DNA of 11,981 nucleotides from an uncultured Clostridia bacterium. Lineage in GTDB: Bacteria > Bacillota > Clostridia > Oscillospirales > CAG-272. The position numbers and the translations under genes are program-made. A model generated the notes under the pieces. The model was not told the DNA's origin. It ran no database searches and saw only the letters and a list, made by a program, of their open reading frames with translations. Within the stretch, counting starts at the first letter, position 1, and every line of letters begins with the position of its first letter. The stretch covers positions 1 through 11,981 of the forward strand of contig CAJGCM010000057.1 of NCBI GenBank assembly GCA_904501765.1. The letters are read 5' to 3'. Shown piece by piece: positions 6,773-11,981 of this stretch.

Positions 6773-7219
6773 ATGGATATCAGAGAAAATGCAGCATACC
6801 TTAAAGGACTTGCAGAGGGTTATGAAATTAACGCCGAAACCAAGGAAGGGAAGATCATAAGCCAGCTTATCGAGCTTGCAGGAAAAATGGCTAATGCCAT
6901 AGCAGAGCTTGAGGCGGAGTGCGCTGATATGCGTGAGTATATCGAAGAGCTTGATCATGACCTCGGTGCAGTCGAAGAGGACCTTTACTTCGGTGACGAA
7001 GAGGAGTGCTTTGACGATGATTTTGAAGAGGAATTTGATAATGATTTTGACGATTCCGAGTATGACGAGCTTATTTGTCCTTCTTGCGGAGAGCTTATTT
7101 GCGTTGACGAATCTCTCGAACTTTCAGAGGTTATTTGTCCTGCTTGCGGTGAGAAGCTTGGCGATATTGAGCTTTGTGACGGCGATTGCGATTCTTGTGG
7201 AGAGGGTTGCGAACAGTAA
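6773..7219 (+). CDS. CD1247 N-terminal-domain-like acidic protein with zinc-ribbon-like tail
   Basis: The 148-residue protein has a helical, coiled-coil-like N-terminal part (about 1-70) with AYLKGLAEGYEI and TKEGKII, which match the CD1247 N-terminal domain found in clostridia as I recall it. A very acidic segment (about 70-100, rich in Asp and Glu) follows. The C-terminal part has CPSC (102-105), C110, CPAC (122-125), and a Cys-rich end with C135, C139, C142 and C146. The first four or five Cys could form a zinc ribbon; the last four could form a second site. AAAGGAGG at 6756-6763 supports the ATG at 6773. It lies between efp and rplU, which suggests a link to translation, but its function is unknown to me. 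It is soluble, with no signal peptide. Confidence 0.8.
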   Translation: MDIRENAAYLKGLAEGYEINAETKEGKIISQLIELAGKMANAIAELEAECADMREYIEELDHDLGAVEEDLYFGDEEECFDDDFEEEFDNDFDDSEYDELICPSCGELICVDESLELSEVICPACGEKLGDIELCDGDCDSCGEGCEQ

Positions 7220-7287
7220 CAAAAAAATAATTTGCCGAAATTTTGCTAATAATTTTTTAAATTTTGTCGGTAATTTGTTAAAAACTA

Positions 7288-7316
7288 TTGACTTTTAAGA
7301 ATTACTGTGATAAAAT
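7288..7316 (+). promoter_or_regulatory. Promoter of rplU-prp-rpmA
   Basis: TTGACT (7288-7293) and TAAAAT (7311-7316) are 17 bp apart, and TG at 7308-7309 gives an extended -10. The upstream 7221-7280 is very A/T rich with phased tracts, including two copies of AAATTTTG 21 bp apart (7238-7245 and 7259-7266), which could act as an UP element. The start of transcription should be near 7322, just before the L21-leader-like RNA. No clear terminator separates the preceding gene. Confidence 0.85.
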
Positions 7317-7321
7317 ATTAC

Positions 7322-7403
7322 GACGCTTATGGTTAGGCTCGAGAAGTGTGGCTTTGTCACCGCCTGACATAGCGATTTCTTACTGAAAGTGAGGTGCTTT
7401 TTC
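7322..7403 (+). ncRNA. L21-leader-like RNA element upstream of rplU
   Basis: The 82-nt leader folds into nested stems. CGCT (7324-7327) pairs with AGCG (7371-7374), and GTTAGGC (7332-7338) pairs with GCCTGAC (7362-7368, one G-U). A short GTG/CAC hairpin lies inside. Position and shape fit the ribosomal protein L21 leader family known upstream of rplU-ysxB-rpmA in Firmicutes, thought to mediate autoregulation. I identify it from context and memory of the family, without a covariance search. Confidence 0.7.
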
Positions 7404-7712
7404 ATGTACGCTATTTTCGTAACAGGTGGAAAGCAGTACAAGGTTGCTGAAGGTGATGTTATCTTCGTAGAGAAGCTTGGCGTTGCAGAAGGCGAGAAGG
7501 TTACTTTCGATCAGGTTCTTTGCATCGGCGGAGAGACTTTGAACGTTGGTACTCCTTACGTTGCAGGCGCAACTGTTGTAGCAAATGTCGTTAAGAATGG
7601 CAAGTCCAAGAAAATCGACGTTATCAAGTATAAGTCCAAGAAGAACGAAAAGAAGAAAATCGGTCATCGTCAGGACTATACAAAGATCCAGATTGAAAAG
7701 ATCGAAGGCTGA
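7404..7712 (+). CDS. rplU: 50S ribosomal protein L21
   Basis: This 102-residue protein is of the usual L21 length. It starts MYAIFVTGGKQYKVAEGD, the classic L21 N-terminus. The C-terminal part carries the basic stretch KYKSKKNEKKKIGHRQ and then YTKIQIEKI, both typical. The start ATG at 7404 is set by GAGGTG (7391-7396); a GTG at 7389 would add five residues and is unlikely. L21 binds 23S rRNA in the large subunit. It is the first gene of the rplU-prp-rpmA operon, 8 nt ahead of prp. Confidence 0.98.
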   Translation: MYAIFVTGGKQYKVAEGDVIFVEKLGVAEGEKVTFDQVLCIGGETLNVGTPYVAGATVVANVVKNGKSKKIDVIKYKSKKNEKKKIGHRQDYTKIQIEKIEG

Positions 7713-7720
7713 TTTCAAAA

Positions 7721-8077
7721 ATGACAACAATTACATTTTATAAGTCGAACGGTTTCTATTATGGGTTTGAAGAAAAGGGGCATACCGGTTACGGTGAGTC
7801 GGGAAACGATATTCTCTGCGCAGCTCTTTCTTCAATGACGATGTTTCTTATTAACGCTATCGAGGTTTCATACGCTTGTGACGTTAATTATCAAATTGAT
7901 GAGGAAACAACGGATATAAGAGTTACCGTCAAGTCCGCTCTCCCTAAATATGAGAAGGACGAAAAGAAACAGTTTGCTGTTTCAGGACTTATACAGGCTT
8001 ATTTCTTCCAGCTTATGGATTTGGTTGAGGATTATTATGATTTCCTCGACGTAAAAGAGCTGGAACGTGATTTATAA
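7721..8077 (+). CDS. prp: Ribosomal-processing cysteine protease Prp (YsxB family)
   Basis: The 118-residue protein has the Prp catalytic dyad: His21 in GHTGYGESGND and Cys33 in ILCAALS, spaced as in S. aureus Prp (His22/Cys34). In Staphylococcus, Prp removes the short N-terminal extension of L27, and that extension is present in the next gene. The start follows the rplU stop by 8 nt and has only a weak upstream GAAGG overlapping the rplU end, so translation is probably coupled to rplU and kept low. This suits a protease needed in less than ribosomal-protein amounts. Confidence 0.95.
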   Translation: MTTITFYKSNGFYYGFEEKGHTGYGESGNDILCAALSSMTMFLINAIEVSYACDVNYQIDEETTDIRVTVKSALPKYEKDEKKQFAVSGLIQAYFFQLMDLVEDYYDFLDVKELERDL

Positions 8078-8128
8078 AGCCTATGCTACTGCGGCGTTAT
8101 GCCAGCAATTTTATGGAGGTTTTAAACA

Positions 8129-8407
8129 ATGTTAAAGATTAGCTTGCAATTCTTCGCTCACAAAAAGGGCGTTGGTTCTACTAAAAACGGTCGTGATTCC
8201 GAGTCCAAGCGTCTTGGCGTTAAGATGGCTGACGGTCAGCTTGTTCTTGCAGGTAACATACTTGTAAGACAGCGTGGCACAAAGATTCACCCCGGTACTA
8301 ACGTTGGTAAGGGTTCTGATGACACTCTCTTTGCGCTTGTAGATGGCAGAGTTAAATTTGAGCACATTGCCGGCGGCAAGAAGCAGGTTAGCGTTTACGC
8401 TGACTAA
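8129..8407 (+). CDS. rpmA: 50S ribosomal protein L27 with Prp-cleavable N-terminal extension
   Basis: This 92-residue precursor starts MLKISLQFF, the nine-residue extension of Firmicutes L27, followed by AHKKGVGSTKNGRDS, the mature start. Cleavage is expected after F9, exposing the N-terminus that reaches the peptidyl transferase centre. The rest is typical: LGVK, GNILVRQRGTKIHPG and a KQVSVY ending. GGAGGT (8115-8120) lies 8 nt before the ATG. The 51-nt gap after prp holds a weak GGC-GTTAT-GCC hairpin. A terminator follows at 8415, so obg, often next in Firmicutes, is not in this operon. Confidence 0.98.
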   Translation: MLKISLQFFAHKKGVGSTKNGRDSESKRLGVKMADGQLVLAGNILVRQRGTKIHPGTNVGKGSDDTLFALVDGRVKFEHIAGGKKQVSVYAD

Positions 8408-8414
8408 TATTTGC

Positions 8415-8441
8415 AAAAAAGAGAGTTTGACTCTCTTTTTT
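8415..8441 (+). terminator. Rho-independent terminator of rplU-prp-rpmA
   Basis: AAAAAAGAGAGT (8415-8426) pairs perfectly with ACTCTCTTTTTT (8430-8441) around a 3-nt loop, then GTTTT. It follows the rpmA stop by 7 bp. The A-rich arm means it could work in both directions, but the next gene is also on the + strand. Confidence 0.93.
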
Positions 8442-8479
8442 GTTTTAAATTTTCTATATTTTAGTTTTAGGAGTAAATT

Positions 8480-9496
8480 ATGTCAATTCTGGTTACAGGA
8501 GGCACAGGGTATATAGGCTCTCACACTACAGTTGAGCTTATAAAGTGTGGATATGAGGTTGTAATTGTAGATAACCTTTACAACAGTAAGCCGTGTGTTC
8601 TGGATAAAATTGAAAAAATTACAGGAAAAAGACCCGAATTTATTAAGTGCGATCTTCTTGATAAAAAAGCGCTTGATAACGTTTTTTCAACCCATCCTGA
8701 AATTGATTCTGTTATTCATTTTGCAGGGCTTAAGGCTGTAGGCGAATCATGCGCATTGCCTCTCCTTTATTATCACAATAATTTGACAGGCACATTCAAT
8801 CTCGTTGATTGTATGCAGAAGTACGGTGTAAACAGAATAGTATTCAGTTCTTCCGCTACCGTTTACGGATATCCGGACAGAGTTCCGATAAAGGAAGATT
8901 TCCCGCTTTCTACAACCAACCCTTATGGTGAAACGAAGCTTATGATAGAAAGAATACTTAAAGATTGCGCTGCTGCTAATCCCGCTCTTTCAGTTTGTAT
9001 TCTTCGTTATTTTAATCCCATTGGCGCTCACGAGAGTGGGCTTATGGGAGAGGACCCTAAGGGAATTCCCAACAATCTTATGCCTTATATTTCAAAGGTT
9101 GCGGTAGGGAAGCTTGAGTGCCTTAATGTGTTTGGCAACGATTATCCTACTCACGACGGAACGGGTGTTCGTGACTATATACACGTAGTTGATTTAGCAA
9201 TAGCTCATATTAAAGCCATAGAATTTACTGCAAATATGAAAGGGATTGATTATTTTAATATCGGCACAGGTAACGGCTATTCTGTTCTCGATATGGTAAA
9301 AGCTTTTGAAAAGGTATGGGGCTCACCCATCAAATACCGTATAACAGAGCGCCGCCCGGGAGATGTTGCCGAATGCTATGCAGATGCGACAAAGGCGAAT
9401 GAAGTCCTTGGCTGGGTTGCGGAGCGCGACCTTGAAAAAATGTGCGAAGACACTGCAAGATGGCAAAAAATGAATCCCGACGGTTATATTGATTGA
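8480..9496 (+). CDS. galE: UDP-glucose 4-epimerase
   Basis: This 338-residue extended short-chain dehydrogenase has the NAD-binding TGGTGYIGSH (6-15), DNL (31-33), S124 in FSSSATVYG, and Y149/K153 in NPYGETK. The numbering equals E. coli GalE (S124, Y149, K153). RYFNPIGAH (176-184) and RRPGDV (291-296) are typical. It interconverts UDP-Glc and UDP-Gal in the cytoplasm. The residue matching E. coli Y299 is Cys299, as in human GALE (C307) and bifunctional epimerases, so UDP-GlcNAc/UDP-GalNAc activity is likely. AGGAG (8469-8473) supports the start. It lies 38 bp after a strong terminator without a clear promoter between, and has its own terminator downstream. Confidence 0.97.
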   Translation: MSILVTGGTGYIGSHTTVELIKCGYEVVIVDNLYNSKPCVLDKIEKITGKRPEFIKCDLLDKKALDNVFSTHPEIDSVIHFAGLKAVGESCALPLLYYHNNLTGTFNLVDCMQKYGVNRIVFSSSATVYGYPDRVPIKEDFPLSTTNPYGETKLMIERILKDCAAANPALSVCILRYFNPIGAHESGLMGEDPKGIPNNLMPYISKVAVGKLECLNVFGNDYPTHDGTGVRDYIHVVDLAIAHIKAIEFTANMKGIDYFNIGTGNGYSVLDMVKAFEKVWGSPIKYRITERRPGDVAECYADATKANEVLGWVAERDLEKMCEDTARWQKMNPDGYID

Positions 9497-9510
9497 TATA
9501 TGCCTTAAAC

Positions 9511-9542
9511 AGAGGCGAGCATGTTTTGCAAGCCTCTTTTTT
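9511..9542 (+). terminator. Rho-independent terminator after galE
   Basis: AGAGGC (9511-9516) pairs with GCCTCT (9532-9537). The 15-nt loop can form an inner GCA/TGC stem, and a T-run reaches 9542. It is 14 bp after the galE stop. The remaining 79 bp to the next gene are A/T rich; I see no convincing promoter there. Confidence 0.85.
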
Positions 9543-9621
9543 ATTGCGACAATAATTTTTATTATTTCGGCTTTTCATTATCAAGTGAGATTTAATTAAA
9601 AAATATTCTAAGGATAAAATT

Positions 9622-10410
9622 ATGAGCAGATTATCTGATAAAAAGCTTTTCCTTTTAGATATGGACGGCACTATATACCTCGATTCCGATGTATTTGACG
9701 GTACTCTTGACTTCCTTTCGAAGGTTCGGGAAAAGGGCGGAGAGTATCTTTTTGTTACAAACAATTCTTCTAAAAGTGTTGATGCATACGTTGAGAAGAT
9801 GGCAAAGCTCGGTATTCCCGCAACCAAGGATAATTTCCTGATATCCACCGATGCTACCATTTTATATATTAAGACGAATTATCCCGGCAAAAAATTCTAT
9901 TCTCTTGGAACTGAATCCTTTACCGCTCAGTTGAGAGAAGCGGGTATCCCCGTCACCTGTGAGGTTGAAGAGGACGTTTTTGGTCTTGTTATATCAAACG
10001 ATAATGAGCTTACATTTAAAAAACTCGAGGATGCCTGTCGGCTGCTTCTTAGGGATATAGTGTATATAGCTACGAATCCCGATTGGGTTTGTCCTACCGC
10101 CTTTGGATACGTTCCGGACTGCGGGTCTTTTGCTTTTATGTTGGAGAAGGCAACGGGGAAGAAGCCGCTCTATATAGGAAAACCTCAGCCTGAAATGCTC
10201 CTTCTTGCTATGGATAAGCTTGGTGTGAGGAAAGAGGACTGCCTGATGGTAGGCGACCGAGTATACACGGATATTGCATCCGGATATAACGCAGGTATTG
10301 ATACTGTTCTTGTTCTTTCGGGTGAAGGAACGGTTGAAGATGCAAAAAAATCAGATACGCCTCCCACCTATATAATGGAAAACATCAGAGAATTATATGA
10401 AAATATATGA
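9622..10410 (+). CDS. NagD-like HAD-superfamily (IIA) phosphatase
   Basis: The 262-residue protein carries HAD motif I DMDGTIY (13-19; D13 and D15), motif II TNNSS (46-50), TNPD (151-154), motif III Lys187 in GKPQP, and motif IV GDRVYTD (211-217). The cap between motifs II and III (about residues 75-180) fits the C2-type cap of NagD, AraL and phosphoglycolate-phosphatase-like enzymes. They act on small sugar phosphates or nucleotides; the substrate here is unknown. AAGGAT (9610-9615) precedes the ATG. The ABC-F gene starts 12 nt after its stop, so the two are probably cotranscribed. Confidence 0.92.
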   Translation: MSRLSDKKLFLLDMDGTIYLDSDVFDGTLDFLSKVREKGGEYLFVTNNSSKSVDAYVEKMAKLGIPATKDNFLISTDATILYIKTNYPGKKFYSLGTESFTAQLREAGIPVTCEVEEDVFGLVISNDNELTFKKLEDACRLLLRDIVYIATNPDWVCPTAFGYVPDCGSFAFMLEKATGKKPLYIGKPQPEMLLLAMDKLGVRKEDCLMVGDRVYTDIASGYNAGIDTVLVLSGEGTVEDAKKSDTPPTYIMENIRELYENI

Positions 10411-10422
10411 AAGTGAGTTAAA

Positions 10423-11981
10423 ATGATTACTGTTAACAATGTAGCCTTCCAATTTGGTGGTCAGATTTTGTTCAAAGACGTTGACCTTAAATTCACACCC
10501 GGTAATTGCTATGGAATTATAGGAGCTAACGGAGCCGGAAAATCTACGTTTTTACGTATACTTTGCGGTGAGCTTCAGCCTACAAGAGGTGAGGTGGTTA
10601 TTCCGCCAACGGTAAGAATGTCGGTTTTGAAGCAGGACCACTTTGCTTACGAAAAATATACTGTTCTTGATACTATCATTATGGGCAACAAACGGTTGTA
10701 CGACATAATGAAAGAAAAGGACGAGCTTTACAGCAAGGAGGATTTTTCTGACGAGGACGGAATTAAGGCTGCCGAGCTTGAAGCTGAATTTGCCGAGCTT
10801 AACGGTTGGGAGGCGGAATCTGATGCTTCAAAGCTTATACAGGGATTAGGGCTTTCCGATGATACACTTTACCTTTATATGTCTTCCCTGAAGGAGAGTG
10901 AGAAGGTTAAGGTTCTTTTGGCACAAGCTCTTTTTGGTAATCCCGATATTATTCTGCTTGACGAGCCTACCAACGGCTTGGATATTGATGCTGTAATTTG
11001 GCTCGAAAACTTTCTTTCCGATTATTTTGGAACAGTTCTTGTTGTTTCTCACGACCGTCACTTCTTGAATGACGTATGCACAAATATAGTTGATATAGAT
11101 TACAGTGGTATTAAGATGTACGTTGGTAATTATGAATTCTGGTATGAGTCAAGCCAGCTTATTCAGCGTATGATTAAAATGCAGAATAAGAAAAACGAGG
11201 AAAAAATTGCTGAGCTTCAGAGCTTTATTTCAAGATTCTCTGCAAATAAATCAAAATCAAGACAGGCGACCGCAAGACGAAAGCTCCTCGATAAGCTTAC
11301 AGTCGAAGAATTACCGGCTTCAAGCAGACGATATCCGTTTATTGGTTTCGATATGGATAGAGAGCCGGGCAAGGAGATTCTGTTCGTTGATAACCTCTCC
11401 AAGAGCATTGACGGGAATCAGCTTATTAAAAATTTAAGCTTCAGAGTTTATAAAGACGATAAAATTGCTTTTCTTGGAAACGAGATGGCTATAACAACTC
11501 TCTTTAAAATACTCAACGGAGAGGAAACCCAGGATAGCGGAGAGTTTAAAATTGGCGTTTCCGTTACAACCTCTTATTTCCCCCACGATAATTCTGCGTA
11601 TTTTGATGGCTGTACCGATTCAATTCTTGATTGGATGCGCAGATATTCCAAGGATCAGACAGAAACCTATCTTCGCGGATTCCTCGGGAAAATGCTTTTC
11701 TCAAACGATGCTGTATTCAAGCCCGTTAACGTTTTATCCGGTGGTGAGAAGGTTAGATGTATGTTCTCACGTATGATGATGTTCGGCTCTAATATGCTGA
11801 TAATCGACCAGCCCACCGACCATCTCGACCTTGAGTCGATTACAGCTGTTAACAACGGTATGTCGTCATTTAAAGGAAATATATTGTTTTCTTCCCACGA
11901 CTACGAGATTCTTAACACGGTTGCCAACCGTATAATCGAGATAACTCCCGATGGGTTTATAGACAGAAAATGCACGTACGA
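10423..11981 (+). CDS. ABC-F family ATPase, YbiT-like, with degenerate second ATP site (3' end beyond window)
   Basis: The frame stays open to the window end; 519 residues are seen and probably 10-25 are missing. It has two ATPase domains and no membrane part. NBD1: Walker A GANGAGKST (34-42), Walker B ILLDEPTNGLD with E181, switch His210, but its signature reads LKESE (156-160). The charged linker (about 225-305) contains ELQSFISRFSANKSKSRQAT, very like E. coli YbiT. NBD2: the Walker A place reads LGNEMAITTLF (351-361) without the Lys, the signature LSGGE (438-442) is intact, Walker B reads IIDQPTDHLD with Gln463 in place of the catalytic Glu, and H492 is present. ABC-F factors bind ribosomes at the E site and act on translation. 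The start ATG follows a weak AAGTGAG. The gene is likely cotranscribed with the HAD phosphatase. Confidence 0.95.
   Translation, partial: MITVNNVAFQFGGQILFKDVDLKFTPGNCYGIIGANGAGKSTFLRILCGELQPTRGEVVIPPTVRMSVLKQDHFAYEKYTVLDTIIMGNKRLYDIMKEKDELYSKEDFSDEDGIKAAELEAEFAELNGWEAESDASKLIQGLGLSDDTLYLYMSSLKESEKVKVLLAQALFGNPDIILLDEPTNGLDIDAVIWLENFLSDYFGTVLVVSHDRHFLNDVCTNIVDIDYSGIKMYVGNYEFWYESSQLIQRMIKMQNKKNEEKIAELQSFISRFSANKSKSRQATARRKLLDKLTVEELPASSRRYPFIGFDMDREPGKEILFVDNLSKSIDGNQLIKNLSFRVYKDDKIAFLGNEMAITTLFKILNGEETQDSGEFKIGVSVTTSYFPHDNSAYFDGCTDSILDWMRRYSKDQTETYLRGFLGKMLFSNDAVFKPVNVLSGGEKVRCMFSRMMMFGSNMLIIDQPTDHLDLESITAVNNGMSSFKGNILFSSHDYEILNTVANRIIEITPDGFIDRKCTY

Noticed and set aside
6537..6860. A + strand open frame across the end of efp, its terminator and the next gene start
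   Set aside because: It runs out of frame through efp codons and a terminator hairpin, so it is a shadow frame.
7233..7270. Terminator after the CD1247-type gene from CCGAAATTT and AAATTTTGTCGG
   Set aside because: The pairing needs a bulge, is nearly all A/T and has no T-run after it; the A/T tracts are better read as part of the rplU promoter region.
9330..9860. A 176-codon minus-strand open frame spanning the galE end and the start of the HAD phosphatase gene
   Set aside because: It is antisense to two well supported genes and a terminator, and its translation shows no known motif.

Overview
The window is a stretch of chromosome from a low-to-mid GC Gram-positive anaerobe, most likely a clostridial (Oscillospirales/Ruminococcaceae-like) bacterium. 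The evidence is the rplU-prp-rpmA cluster with a Prp-cleavable L27 extension (a Firmicutes trait), a Bacillus-type EF-P loop, a CD1247-type protein, strong Shine-Dalgarno sites and SigA-like promoters. All genes I can support lie on the + strand. I see no mobile element, CRISPR array or rRNA.

Layout. 1-191: tRNA-Gly(TCC) and tRNA-Arg(ACG) in tandem, closed by a strong intrinsic terminator. 294-3456: a promoter followed by three overlapping membrane/glycosylation genes: a polytopic GT-C-like protein (DUF6056 type), a GtrB-like polyprenyl-phosphate glycosyltransferase and a GtrA-like membrane protein. 3457-3554: a spacer with nested repeats. 3555-5976: three overlapping housekeeping-type genes: a YqeG-like HAD phosphatase, an endonuclease-IV-like TIM-barrel protein and an M24 Xaa-Pro peptidase. 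5998-6709: efp with its own promoter, overlapping dyads at the -35 box and a structured leader. 6773-7219: an acidic CD1247-type protein with a zinc-ribbon-like tail. 7288-8441: the rplU-prp-rpmA operon with an extended -10 promoter, an L21-leader-like RNA and a terminator. 8480-9496: galE. 9622-11981: a NagD-like HAD phosphatase, then a YbiT-type ABC-F ATPase cut by the window edge.

How the parts work together. The first operon looks like a complete three-component lipid-linked glycosylation module: GtrB loads a sugar on a polyprenyl phosphate, GtrA helps move it across the membrane, and the large membrane protein transfers it to an unknown surface acceptor. The middle and right parts are centred on translation: EF-P, L21, the protease Prp that trims L27, L27 itself and an ABC-F factor.

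The most interesting points are: (1) the ABC-F protein has one intact and one coordinately degenerate composite ATPase site, including a natural Glu-to-Gln change in the second Walker B; (2) the efp and rplU leaders share a similar block of about 27-30 nt at a similar distance from their start codons, which suggests a common RNA control element; (3) overlapping inverted repeats cover the efp -35 region; (4) GalE has Cys at the residue that gates N-acetylated sugars; (5) the TIM-barrel protein keeps most endonuclease IV metal ligands but not all.
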